Assembly (NCBI RefSeq): GCF_051216895.1 | Contig: NZ_JBPKAO010000005.1 | Location: forward strand, 62,001 to 126,000 | DNA length: 64,000 bases | Origin: Aquipuribacter sp051216895 | GTDB lineage: Bacteria > Actinomycetota > Actinomycetes > Actinomycetales > JBBAYJ01 | Direction: 5' to 3' | Shown here: in pieces, positions 6,851 to 15,133 of the stretch | Numbering within the stretch: the stretch's first letter is position 1 | Layout of the letters: each line of letters begins with the position of its first letter | The notes under the pieces: generated by a model | The model's database searches: none | What the model was told of the DNA's origin: nothing | The model's input: the letters and a program-made list of their open reading frames with translations, nothing else | Made by a program: the position numbers and the translations under genes

Positions 6851-9001
6851 TCACATCGGGGTCGGCCGCCCCAGCAGGAACCCCTGGGCGTACCGGGCTC
6901 CCGTGGCCCGGACCAGGTCCAGGTGGTGCCGGGTCTCGACCCCCTCGACCAGGCACTCGGCGCCGACCGCCCTGGTCAGCTCGACGGCCGAGCGGAGCAC
7001 CGCGACCCGGCGCGGGTCCTCCACGCCGACCAGGAAGCTGCCGTCGACCTTGACGATGTCCACCGGCAGGTCGGCCAGGTGGCTGAGGCTGGAGTAGCCG
7101 GTGCCGAAGTCGTCCACCGCGACCCGCACGCCCAGGGCCCGGAGCTCCTCCAGCTGGGCGAGCACGCTGGTGCGCGAGGGGAGCAGCTGCGACTCGGTGA
7201 TCTCCACGACGAGCGAGCCGGCCGGGGTCGAGGTGGCGGCGAGCGCGTCGCGCACGGTGGCGACGAAGTCGCTGCGGACGAGCTGCTGGGCGGCGACGTT
7301 GATGGTGACCAGGCCCGCCGTCGGCGAGGAGCGGGCCAGCGCCTCCCGGACCAGCCACGCGCCGACCTCGACCAGGTGGCCGCCGGCCTCCAGGCCCGGC
7401 AGGAACGCCGTCGGCACGAGCAGTCCCCGCGAGGGGTGCTCCCAGCGCAGCAGCACCTCGTGGCCGACCACCTCGTCGGTACGCACGTCGACGATGGGCT
7501 GGCGGTGCAGGACGAACTGCCGCTCGGCGACCGCGGTCCGCAGGTCCTCCTCGAGCGTCGCCTGGTCGAGGACGGCGCGGCGGTGCTCCTCGGTGAACAC
7601 CGTGTAGCGGGCCTTGCCGTCGTTCTTGGACGCGTACATCGCGATGTCGGCGTTGCGCATCACGGCGTCGGCGTCGACCTCGCCGGCCGGCGCGAGCACC
7701 ACCCCGGTGCTCGCGCGCAGCGACACCAGCTGGCCCTCCACCTGCAGCGGCTCGGCCAGCGCGCGGGAGACCCGTTCGTAGGCACGCTGCCAGCCGTCCT
7801 CGTCGACGCAGCCCTCCAGGACCAGGACGAACTCGTCGCCCCCGAGCCGCGCGACGGTGTCGTGCTCCCGCACGCTGCGGCTCAGCCGGTCCGCCACCTG
7901 ACGCAGCACCTCGTCGCCGAAGCGGTGCCCGCGGGTGTCGTTGACCAGCTTGAACCCGTCGAGGTCGAGGAACGCGACGGTGACCGCCCCGCCCTCGCGC
8001 TGGCCCCGCTGCAGCGCGTGCTCGATGCGGTCGCGCAGCAGCACCCGGTTGGGCAGGCCGGTCAGGGCGTCGTGGGTGGCCGCGTGCAGCAGCCGCTGCT
8101 CGTCGCGCCGCTCCCGGGTGACGTCGCGGAAGGTGCACAGCGCGCGGTCGGCGTCGATCGGGACGACGACGTTCTCGAAGACGCCGGGCCAGCTGCCCTC
8201 CGGGCCGACCTCGACCAGCACCCGTTGGGTCTGCTGGGTGCGGAACGCGGCCATCGTCGCCGCGTGCAGACCGGTCTCCTCCGCCTCGGGGAAGTAGTCC
8301 CGCATCGAGCGGCCGGTCAGCTCCTCCAGCGGACGGCCTGCGGCCCCGGCGCGGCTCATCCGCACCAGGCGCGCGTCCACCACCACGCCGTCCTCGTCGC
8401 GGTGGGCGTGGAACAGGCTGAGCCCCTCCGGGCTGACCTCCAGCGCGGCGTCCAGCACCGACCGCTCGGCCTCGACCGCCGCGAGCAGCTCGTCCGAGAC
8501 CAGCGCCGCGCGCGCCTCGGCCTCCACGTCCGACACGTGCAGCACGACGTGGCGCACCTCGCCCCCGCGGCCCTCGGTCACGGCTTCGGCCCCGTCGGTC
8601 CCGTCGGTCCCGTCGGTCCCGTCGGCCCCGTCGGCCCCGTCGGCCCCGTCGGCCCCGGGCACCATCGACCACGCGACCCGGGTCCAGCGGTGCTCGCCCG
8701 CGGCCGTCACGAGACGGCAGGTGACGACACCGGAGTCCCGACCCGAGTCGCGCGCGGCCATCTCGACCGAGAGCAGGTGCCGGTCCTGCGGTGCGACCAG
8801 GTCCACCAGGTCCGTCCCCGGCAGGCCCGAGGGGTCCTGGACGCCCATCACGGCCGCGAAGGCCGGGTTCGCCGCCACGACCCGCCCGCCCGGGCCGGCG
8901 ACGAGCGTGGCCAACGGCGAGCTGCGGAAGGCCGCCTGCAGGGCGGCAGCCTGCACGACGTCCTCGTCGAGCCGTCCGGGACCGTGCGTGACCACTGCCA
9001 T
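6851..9001 (-). CDS. PAS-PAS-GGDEF-EAL cyclic-di-GMP enzyme
   Basis: A 716-residue cytosolic protein. Two PAS-like domains (about 15-115 and 180-300) precede a GGDEF domain (about 305-470) and an EAL domain (about 480-716). The cyclase motif is intact (GGDEF at 387-391) and an RxxD inhibitory site (REHD, 378-381) sits exactly five residues before it. The phosphodiesterase side reads EVL instead of EAL at 515-517, but the other ligands are present: N568, E600, D630-D631, K651 and EGVE at 686-689. Both activities are therefore possible. An Ala/Thr-Asp-Gly repeat (about 116-138) interrupts the first PAS linker. I chose the ATG at 9001; earlier in-frame codons lie in intergenic repeats. Confidence 0.88.
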   Translation of the reverse strand: MAVVTHGPGRLDEDVVQAAALQAAFRSSPLATLVAGPGGRVVAANPAFAAVMGVQDPSGLPGTDLVDLVAPQDRHLLSVEMAARDSGRDSGVVTCRLVTAAGEHRWTRVAWSMVPGADGADGADGADGTDGTDGTDGAEAVTEGRGGEVRHVVLHVSDVEAEARAALVSDELLAAVEAERSVLDAALEVSPEGLSLFHAHRDEDGVVVDARLVRMSRAGAAGRPLEELTGRSMRDYFPEAEETGLHAATMAAFRTQQTQRVLVEVGPEGSWPGVFENVVVPIDADRALCTFRDVTRERRDEQRLLHAATHDALTGLPNRVLLRDRIEHALQRGQREGGAVTVAFLDLDGFKLVNDTRGHRFGDEVLRQVADRLSRSVREHDTVARLGGDEFVLVLEGCVDEDGWQRAYERVSRALAEPLQVEGQLVSLRASTGVVLAPAGEVDADAVMRNADIAMYASKNDGKARYTVFTEEHRRAVLDQATLEEDLRTAVAERQFVLHRQPIVDVRTDEVVGHEVLLRWEHPSRGLLVPTAFLPGLEAGGHLVEVGAWLVREALARSSPTAGLVTINVAAQQLVRSDFVATVRDALAATSTPAGSLVVEITESQLLPSRTSVLAQLEELRALGVRVAVDDFGTGYSSLSHLADLPVDIVKVDGSFLVGVEDPRRVAVLRSAVELTRAVGAECLVEGVETRHHLDLVRATGARYAQGFLLGRPTPM
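8588..8656 (-). repeat. 9-bp in-frame tandem repeat inside the PAS-GGDEF-EAL gene
   Basis: About seven copies of a 9-bp unit (gtcggcccc / gtcggtccc on the plus strand) encode alternating Gly-Ala-Asp then Gly-Thr-Asp tripeptides between the two PAS domains. The repeat looks like a flexible acidic linker. Confidence 0.85.
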
Positions 9002-9124
9002 CCACCTCGTCCGTAGGCCGGCCCGGGGTCGGGACCGGCACGGGGATACACCTTGGCGTGCCGGCGGGCGATGAGCCAGCGCCCGCGCGTCCCACGCCCC
9101 CAGGACGTCCGAGATGTCCAGGTC

Positions 9125-9184
9125 GCACCCGTCCGCACCCGTCCGCACCCGTCCGCACCCGTCCGCACCCGTCCGCACCCGTCC
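9125..9184. repeat. 10-bp tandem repeat, six exact copies
   Basis: GCACCCGTCC is repeated six times without error. The 10-bp period is close to one DNA helical turn, so any protein reading the unit would bind on one face. It sits about 125 bp upstream of the GGDEF/EAL start and 155 bp upstream of the hydroxylase start. Confidence 0.95.
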
Positions 9185-9222
9185 GCTCCTGTCCCCCGTC
9201 GGTGGCGGCCCGGTCGTCCCCC

Positions 9223-9251
9223 TTGACAGCGTCCTGGCTCCGTCGCATGGT
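9223..9251 (+). promoter_or_regulatory. Candidate promoter of the flavin hydroxylase gene
   Basis: TTGACA at 9223-9228 and CATGGT at 9246-9251 are separated by 17 bp. The -35 matches the housekeeping consensus exactly; the -10 is weak. Confidence 0.5.
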
Positions 9252-9252
9252 T

Positions 9253-9292
9253 GCTTCAACATTCAAGCGACCACCAGGCGGACGATCGTCCG
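9253..9292. promoter_or_regulatory. Candidate repressor operators
   Basis: GCTTCAACATTCAAGC (9253-9268) is an AT-rich, near-palindromic 16-mer with TTCAA half-sites, resembling MarR-type operators, placed right at the expected transcription start. CGGACGATCGTCCG (9279-9292) is a perfect 14-bp palindrome, TetR-like in style. No regulator gene is adjacent. Confidence 0.45.
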
Positions 9293-9338
9293 GTGGACGC
9301 CCATCCCCACAGCGCGGTCGGCGATGGAGGCACCCAGC

Positions 9339-11135
9339 ATGAGCACACCCCCCAGCACCACTCCCGGTACCCCCCAGGTGGACGTCCTGGTCGTCGGGTC
9401 CGGCCCGGCCGGTGCGTCGGCCGCGGTCTTCCTGGCCACCTACGGCGTGCAGGTCATGGTGGTGACCAAGTACGGCCGGTTGTCGGACACCCCCCGGGCG
9501 CACATCACCAACCAGCGCACCATGGAGACGATGCGTGACATGGGTCTGGAGGAGACCCTGCTGCGCGAGGCCACCCCGTGGGACCTGATGGGCAACACGA
9601 CCTTCTGCACGAGCCTGGCCGGCGAGGAGCTGGGCCGGGTGCTGTCGTGGGGCACCGACGTGCGTCGCCACGCCGACTACGAGCTGGCCAGCCCGACGTC
9701 CATGCTGGACGCGCCGCAGACCGTCACCGAGCCGATCCTGGTGCAGGCCGCCCAGGCCCGCGGGGCCCGGATCCGGTTCGACACCGAGTACGTGGGCCAC
9801 GTGCAGGACGACGAGGGCGTGACGACGACCGTGCGGGACCGGCTCAGCGGGGTCGAGTGGCAGGTCCGGTCGCAGTACCTGGTCGGGGCCGACGGCGCCC
9901 GCAGCAAGGTGGCCGCGGACCTCGACCTGCCCTACGAGGGGCCCGGTGCGGTCGGCGGCGCGCTCGGCATCATCTTCGAGGCCGACCTGTCCCGGTTCGT
10001 CGCCCACCGGCCGTCGGTCCTGTACTGGATGCTGCAGCCGGGTGCCGAGCGCGAGGGCGTCGGCCTGGGCGTGCTCCGCATGATCAAGCCCTGGACCGAG
10101 TGGATGCTGATGTGGGGCTACGCCGTCGCCGACGGCCCGCCCGACCTCACCGACGACTACATCCGCGAGCTCGCGGTCAACCTGGTCGGCAGCGACGACT
10201 TCGAGATGACCATCAGGTCACGCTCCCCGTGGACCATCAACCACCAGTACGCCACCACGATCGCCCAGGGGCGCGTGTTCTGCGCCGGGGACGCGGTGCA
10301 CCGGCACCCGCCGACCAACGGCCTGGGGTCCAACACGTCCATCCAGGACTCCTACAACCTGGCCTGGAAGATCGCCCACGTCCTGCGGGGCACGGCCGAC
10401 CCGGCGCTGCTGGCCTCCTACGACGCCGAGCGTGCGCCCATCGCCCGGCAGGTGGTCGAGCGGGCCAACCAGTCCATCGCCGACACCGGGCGGATCATGG
10501 CGGCGCTGGACCTGGACGACACCTCCGACCCCGACCGCCTGGCCGCGGCGCTGGACGCCCGCACCCGGCCCGGGCCGGCGGGGGAGAAGGTGCGGACCGC
10601 GCTGCGGGAGGCCATCGCCTACAAGTCCTACGAGTTCAACGCCCACGGGGTGGAGCACAACCAGCGCTACGCGTCCGGCGCCGTGGTGGGCGACGGCACC
10701 GACATGCCGCCCTACCGTCGCGACCCCGAGCTGTACGCGCAGCCGACGACGTGGCCCGGGGCCAAGCTGCCGCACACCTGGGTGACCGAGCAGGGACGCC
10801 GCACGTCGACCCTCGACCTGGCCGGCGGCGGCGAGTTCAGCCTCTGGACCGGGATCGGCGGGGAGGCCTGGGTCGAGGCCGCGGCGCGCCTGGGGGCCGA
10901 GCGCGGCCTCGACCTGCGACCGGTCGTCGTGGGGCCCGGGCAGGCGGTCGAGGACCCGTACGGGCTCTGGGCGGACCTGCGCGAGACCGACGACGGCGGG
11001 GTGCTGCTGGTGCGTCCGGACCTGTACGTCGCGGCCCGTCACCAGCAGGGCCCGGCCTCGCCGGAGCAGGCGGAGGCCTGGCTGCGCGGGGTGCTGGAGC
11101 AGGTGCTCGGGCCGGTGCGGGTGGAGGCGTCCTGA
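9339..11135 (+). CDS. FAD-dependent phenol hydroxylase, TfdB-like
   Basis: A 598-residue class A flavin monooxygenase, the same length I recall for 2,4-dichlorophenol 6-monooxygenase TfdB. It would hydroxylate a (chloro)phenol ortho to the existing OH using NAD(P)H and O2. Shared blocks include the FAD-binding GSGPAGASAAVFLATYGV, PRAHITNQRTMETMRDMGLE, MGNTTFCTSLAGEELGR, RPSVLYWMLQPGAE, the GD motif RVFCAGDAVHRHPPTNGLGSN and a C-terminal LPHTWVTEQGRRTSTLDLAG ... LTGIGGE-type thioredoxin-fold domain. The ATG at 9339 has GGAGG 8 nt upstream (9326-9330) and is preferred to the ATG at 9324, which overlaps that site. No ring-cleavage genes are nearby, so the pathway is not visible here. Confidence 0.88.
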   Translation: MSTPPSTTPGTPQVDVLVVGSGPAGASAAVFLATYGVQVMVVTKYGRLSDTPRAHITNQRTMETMRDMGLEETLLREATPWDLMGNTTFCTSLAGEELGRVLSWGTDVRRHADYELASPTSMLDAPQTVTEPILVQAAQARGARIRFDTEYVGHVQDDEGVTTTVRDRLSGVEWQVRSQYLVGADGARSKVAADLDLPYEGPGAVGGALGIIFEADLSRFVAHRPSVLYWMLQPGAEREGVGLGVLRMIKPWTEWMLMWGYAVADGPPDLTDDYIRELAVNLVGSDDFEMTIRSRSPWTINHQYATTIAQGRVFCAGDAVHRHPPTNGLGSNTSIQDSYNLAWKIAHVLRGTADPALLASYDAERAPIARQVVERANQSIADTGRIMAALDLDDTSDPDRLAAALDARTRPGPAGEKVRTALREAIAYKSYEFNAHGVEHNQRYASGAVVGDGTDMPPYRRDPELYAQPTTWPGAKLPHTWVTEQGRRTSTLDLAGGGEFSLWTGIGGEAWVEAAARLGAERGLDLRPVVVGPGQAVEDPYGLWADLRETDDGGVLLVRPDLYVAARHQQGPASPEQAEAWLRGVLEQVLGPVRVEAS

Positions 11136-11214
11136 CCGCCGCGAGGCGGCCGCGATGTCGGCGTCCTGACGGATACCCCTCGCACGACGCGGCCGGGTCG
11201 GGGAGGATCGAGCG

Positions 11215-12237
11215 GTGGACTGGTACCTGAACACCGCCGACGCGGCGGCGCTGTGGGCGCTGCGGCAGGAGGTCCGGGCCTACCTGCGGCGCCACGCGGA
11301 GCCGGGCACGGACACCGGGGACGCCGACCTGGTCGTCGAGGAGCTCGTCGGCAACGCCGTGCGCCACGCCGGGGGACCGGTCTGGGTCTCGCTGTCGTGG
11401 CGCGAGCTGAGCCCGACGATGCGGGTGCTGGACCTGGGGCCGGGCTTCGACCCGTCGCTGCTCGGCGAGGTCAGCGCCGCGCCCGTGGCGCGCCCGCCGC
11501 AGCACGTGCCCGAGTCCCTGGAAGACGTGGACCCGCTGCTGCTGGCCGAGAGCGGGCGCGGCCTGTTCCTGGTCTCCCACCTCGCGGAGTCGTTGCAGGC
11601 CCACACCCGCGACGCCGGTGGCATGTCCGTGCAGGCCGTCCTGCCCGTCAAGAAGCGGTTCGCCCTCAGCCACGACCCGCCCCGGCAGACGGTCGGCGCG
11701 CTGCCGCTGGCGGAGGAGTCCGCACCCGACGGGACGTTCGGCAAGGAGTCGTTCCTGCGGGCGCTGGTGGTCCAGCTGGCCCGCACCGTGGAGTTCCAGC
11801 ACGGACCGGACGCCGCCGAGGCCGCCGTCGCCCAGGTCGGCGCCGACGTGGGCGGCCGGATGGAGGAGGAGTTCCGCCGCGCGGAGCAGGTCGTCGACCG
11901 GCTCAGCCCGCAGCAGGTCGGGGACTGCTACGTCCGCCTGAAGCACGCCATCGACGGCGGCTTCCGGCTGGAGCACGCGGACGAGGACGTCGTCGTGCTG
12001 ACCAACGACCGCTGCCCGTTCGGCGACGTCGTCACCGCCGCGCCGTCGCTGTGCCGGATGACCTCCAGCGTGTTCGGCGGCATCGCCGCCCGCAGCTCGC
12101 CCACCGGGACGGCGGCCGTCCTGCTGGAGGAACGGATCGCGATCGGGGATCCCGGCTGCCGGGTGACCGTCTACCTGGGCGAACCACCCCCCGCGGTGCT
12201 GCCGCTGGTCCACGCCTACCGGGCTACCCGGGTCTGA
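11215..12237 (+). CDS. HATPase-MetOD1 fusion (anti-sigma-like sensor)
   Basis: A 340-residue two-domain protein. Residues 1-145 form a GHKL-type ATPase like RsbW/SpoIIAB: N-box VVEELVGNAVRHAGG (40-54), G1 LDLGPGFDP (72-80) and G2 SGRGLFLV (113-120). Residues 175-322 resemble the 'methanogen output domain 1' family, with conserved cysteines in NDRCPFG (C267), PSLCRMTSSVFGGIAA (C280) and GDPGC (C315); the function of that domain is not established. The GTG at 11215 follows GGGAGGA at 11201-11207. The combination suggests an ATP-binding protein kinase or anti-sigma factor regulated by a Cys-containing output domain. Its 3' end overlaps the convergent GGDEF/EAL gene by 14 bp. Confidence 0.7.
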   Translation: MDWYLNTADAAALWALRQEVRAYLRRHAEPGTDTGDADLVVEELVGNAVRHAGGPVWVSLSWRELSPTMRVLDLGPGFDPSLLGEVSAAPVARPPQHVPESLEDVDPLLLAESGRGLFLVSHLAESLQAHTRDAGGMSVQAVLPVKKRFALSHDPPRQTVGALPLAEESAPDGTFGKESFLRALVVQLARTVEFQHGPDAAEAAVAQVGADVGGRMEEEFRRAEQVVDRLSPQQVGDCYVRLKHAIDGGFRLEHADEDVVVLTNDRCPFGDVVTAAPSLCRMTSSVFGGIAARSSPTGTAAVLLEERIAIGDPGCRVTVYLGEPPPAVLPLVHAYRATRV

Positions 12238-14989
12238 GCGCGGGGTCGGCCCCGCCGGACGGTGCCTCGCCGGCCGGCGCCTCGCCCCCCAGCGCGCCGC
12301 CTCGCAGCACCGCGGTGAGCGCGGCCGCGGGGACCGGCCGGGAGAACAGGTAACCCTGCCCCTGCTCGGCGCCCGCGGCCGTGACCGCCCGGGCCTGCCG
12401 GGCCGTCTCCACCCCCTCCACCACCAGCGGCACCTGCAGCGAGCGGGCCAGCGCCACGGCGGAGCGCAGGGCCGCGAGCCCGCTGGGCTCCTCGAGGCGG
12501 CCGACGAACACCCGGTCCAGCTTGATGCCGTCCAGCGGCAGGGAGCCCATCCGCTCCAGGGTCGACCAGCCCGTCCCGAAGTCGTCCAGGTACACCCGGA
12601 TGCCCTGCTCACGGACCTGCTGCAGCACCGTCGCGGCCATCGCGGCGTCCCTCAGCGCCGCGGTCTCGGTCACCTCCACCACCAGGGCCCGCCCCGGCAG
12701 GCCGTTGCGGGCCAGCAGCCCCGTGGTGCTGCCGACCAGCGACGGCTCGCAGACCTGCAGCGCGGACAGGTTGACCGTCACCGGGACCTCGTCGCCCCGG
12801 CGCCACCACGTCGCCGCCTCGGCCAGGGCCCGGGCCATCACGTGCTCGCCGAGCGCGATCGCGAGACCGGCCCCCTCGGCCACGTCGACGACCTCGACCG
12901 GTGACACCGGGCCCAGGGTCTCGTCGGTCCAGCGCAGCAGCGCCTCGACCGCGACGACCCGCCCGTCCACCAGGGACACCACGGGCTGGTAGGCCAGCTC
13001 GAGGCGACCGTCCAGGTCCAGACGGCCGCGCCCGTCGGCCGGCGCGCCGAGGGCGCCGCGCAGGTTGGAGGCCAGCACCATCCGACGGGCGGCGACGTCG
13101 TCGCTGCGGCGGTAGGCCCGGACCACCTGACCGGCGCGGCGCGCGCCGTGGACCGCCACCTCGGCCCGGCGCAGCAGCTCGGCGACCCCGGTCCCCGTGT
13201 CGACCGGGTGCTCGGTCGTGGTGCCGACGGCGGCGTCGAGGTCTGCGGTGCCCACGCTCACCTCGGGCAGGACCGTCACGGCCCGGACCCGGACGGGGCG
13301 GCCGAGCAGACGGGCCGCGGCCCGCGCCCACCCGGTCGACACGCTGCGGTCGGCGTACCCGACCAGCGAGAACTGGCCGGCGCCCACCCGGGCCAGCACC
13401 TCCCCGGTGCCCGGCAGCAGGGTCCGGAGCCGGCCCGCACTGACCCTCAGCAGCTCGTCGCCGACCTCGTGGCCGAACGACTCGTTGGTCTCCCCGAGCC
13501 CGTGCAGCCGCAGCGTGGTGATCCGCAGCGGGCGTCCGGGGGCCGCGGCCTCCAGGGCCGCGACCTCCTGCTCCAGACCGACCCGGCTCAGCAGCCCGGT
13601 CAGCGGGTCGGTCCGGTACGCCTTCTCGAGCTGGGCCTGGGCCTCGCGCACGTCGCTGATGTCGATGAGCGAGACCACCCAGCCGGAGACGTCGGCCCCG
13701 GTCGGGCGGACGGGGACCGCGCTGGCCCGCCAGGCCCGGCCCAGCACCTCCAGGTCGAAGCGGACCGGGCCGGTACCGTCGTCGGTGCCGCCGGCCGTGC
13801 CGCGGTCGCCGCCGTTGCTGCTGTTGCTGTTGCCGTCGTCGCCGCCGACCCGCAGCCGCCGCGTGACCTGGTGCCCGAGGACGTCGTCCAGGGTCATGCC
13901 CACCAGGTCGGCGCCGCCCAGCAGGCCGTGGCCCTCCGTCCGGCGCACCACCCCGGCCAGGTCGACCTCGAGGACGGCCACCGTGGCCTGGCTGAGGACC
14001 GCGTCCAGGCCCGCCTGCACCCGGGTCTGCGGACGCAGGTCGCGCAGGCTGCCGTTGTACCTGGTCCCCGCGGCGGACTCGCTGCGCGTGACCGACAGCT
14101 CGATCGGGACGAGCTCGCCGTCGCGAGCCAGGGCCAGGACCTGCAGCGGTCGGCCGACCACCACGTGCTCCCCGCCGCCGCGCACCCGGTCCAGGCCGAG
14201 GTCGTGCGCGGCCCGCATGCCCTCGGGGATGAGCACGTCGGCCACCCGGCGGCCGACCACGTCCGCCGGCTCCCAGCCCAGCAGGGCGGTCAGGGCGGGG
14301 TTGACCTGCAGCACGACGCCACGGTCGTCGATGACGACCGAGCCGGACAGGCTGCCGCTGACCACGTCGGCGTGCAGCCGGAGCATCTCGGCGTCGCTCC
14401 GCCGCTCCTCGACCAGCGCGACGTGCTCGCCCAGCAGGTGGGCGAGGTCCTCCATGGCCGTGACGTGCCCGGGCGTGAAGTCCCGCGGGTGGTCGTCGAA
14501 CACCGACAGCGTGCCGATGACCGCGGCGTCCCCGGCCCGGAGGGGGACGCCGAGGTAGGCCACCAGGCCCAGCTGCCGGGCGGCCCCGGCGTGCGCCGTG
14601 CGGGGCTCCAGGGCCAGGTCGCGCACCACCATCGGTGTCCCGGCCCGGACCACCCAGCCGCACGTGCCCAGGGCGGCCGGCTCGGTGGCCCCCGCCTCGA
14701 GGCCGGTGGTGCGCCCGTCGGACGCCGCGACGACGACATGGGTCGCGGACACCACGGTCACCAGGGCCACCGGGGTCCCCGTCACGACCCGGGCCAGGCG
14801 GGCCACCCGGGTCCACTCGGGGTCGCCCAGGACGGTCGACATCCGGGTGTCGTCCACCCGTCGCAGCCGGTCGGGGTCCGCGAGCGGGTCGTCGACCCCT
14901 CGGACGCGGGCGAGCGCCTCGTCCAGCGCCGAGGCCGGCGCGTCCGGGGCGGGGGTACCGTGATGGTCCGAGGAGGTCCCGTGGGACAC
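12224..14989 (-). CDS. GAF-PAS-PAS-GGDEF(degenerate)-EAL phosphodiesterase
   Basis: A 921-residue protein from the GTG at 14989, which has an AAGGA ribosome-binding site about 10 nt upstream. Domains: GAF (about 40-200, with LGTCGWVVRAGTPMVV and YLGVPLRAGD), two PAS-like domains (about 200-320 and 325-450), a GGDEF fold (455-630) and EAL (655-895). The cyclase motif is GAGQF (536-540), so cyclase activity is unlikely. The phosphodiesterase motif is intact: EAL at 682-684, N740, E772, DD at 802-803, K823 and EGVE at 858-861. A net c-di-GMP-degrading role is predicted, with the dead GGDEF perhaps sensing GTP. A Ser-Asn-Gly-Asp-rich insertion sits at 382-405. Confidence 0.88.
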   Translation of the reverse strand: MSHGTSSDHHGTPAPDAPASALDEALARVRGVDDPLADPDRLRRVDDTRMSTVLGDPEWTRVARLARVVTGTPVALVTVVSATHVVVAASDGRTTGLEAGATEPAALGTCGWVVRAGTPMVVRDLALEPRTAHAGAARQLGLVAYLGVPLRAGDAAVIGTLSVFDDHPRDFTPGHVTAMEDLAHLLGEHVALVEERRSDAEMLRLHADVVSGSLSGSVVIDDRGVVLQVNPALTALLGWEPADVVGRRVADVLIPEGMRAAHDLGLDRVRGGGEHVVVGRPLQVLALARDGELVPIELSVTRSESAAGTRYNGSLRDLRPQTRVQAGLDAVLSQATVAVLEVDLAGVVRRTEGHGLLGGADLVGMTLDDVLGHQVTRRLRVGGDDGNSNSSNGGDRGTAGGTDDGTGPVRFDLEVLGRAWRASAVPVRPTGADVSGWVVSLIDISDVREAQAQLEKAYRTDPLTGLLSRVGLEQEVAALEAAAPGRPLRITTLRLHGLGETNESFGHEVGDELLRVSAGRLRTLLPGTGEVLARVGAGQFSLVGYADRSVSTGWARAAARLLGRPVRVRAVTVLPEVSVGTADLDAAVGTTTEHPVDTGTGVAELLRRAEVAVHGARRAGQVVRAYRRSDDVAARRMVLASNLRGALGAPADGRGRLDLDGRLELAYQPVVSLVDGRVVAVEALLRWTDETLGPVSPVEVVDVAEGAGLAIALGEHVMARALAEAATWWRRGDEVPVTVNLSALQVCEPSLVGSTTGLLARNGLPGRALVVEVTETAALRDAAMAATVLQQVREQGIRVYLDDFGTGWSTLERMGSLPLDGIKLDRVFVGRLEEPSGLAALRSAVALARSLQVPLVVEGVETARQARAVTAAGAEQGQGYLFSRPVPAAALTAVLRGGALGGEAPAGEAPSGGADPALRPG

Positions 14990-15133
14990 CGTCCGCACGT
15001 CCTTCCCTGGTGTCGGCCTTCCGTCACCCCCCGGTGCGGGACGGTGGACCCGGCCCCGGGGTTCAGGGTGCCCCACCCGGTGCCGATGGGAAAGCGGAAC
15101 GGCTCGACCCGCGACGACGACGAGGAGCAGAAG

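Larger units (their letters stand above)
9002..9338. other. Intergenic region between divergent EAL gene and flavin hydroxylase gene
   Basis: This 337-bp gap holds, from left to right: the upstream region of the GGDEF/EAL gene, six 10-bp repeats (9125-9184), a TTGACA-17-CATGGT promoter candidate (9223-9251), an AT-rich near-palindrome at 9253-9268 and a perfect 14-bp palindrome at 9279-9292. I see no convincing gene in it. Confidence 0.7.

Noticed and set aside
9125..9184. CRISPR array
   Set aside because: The 10-bp units are contiguous, with no spacers.
6423..10007. A very long open frame on the minus strand (about 1190 codons) across fgd, the GGDEF/EAL gene and the hydroxylase
   Set aside because: It is antisense or out of frame to three well-supported genes and its translation is Arg/Gly/Pro-rich with no domain, as expected from high-GC DNA.
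13148..15133. Plus-strand extension of the GAF-GGDEF frame far upstream
   Set aside because: The upstream part is antisense to the EAL phosphodiesterase gene; the protein fold begins after the GTG at 15134.
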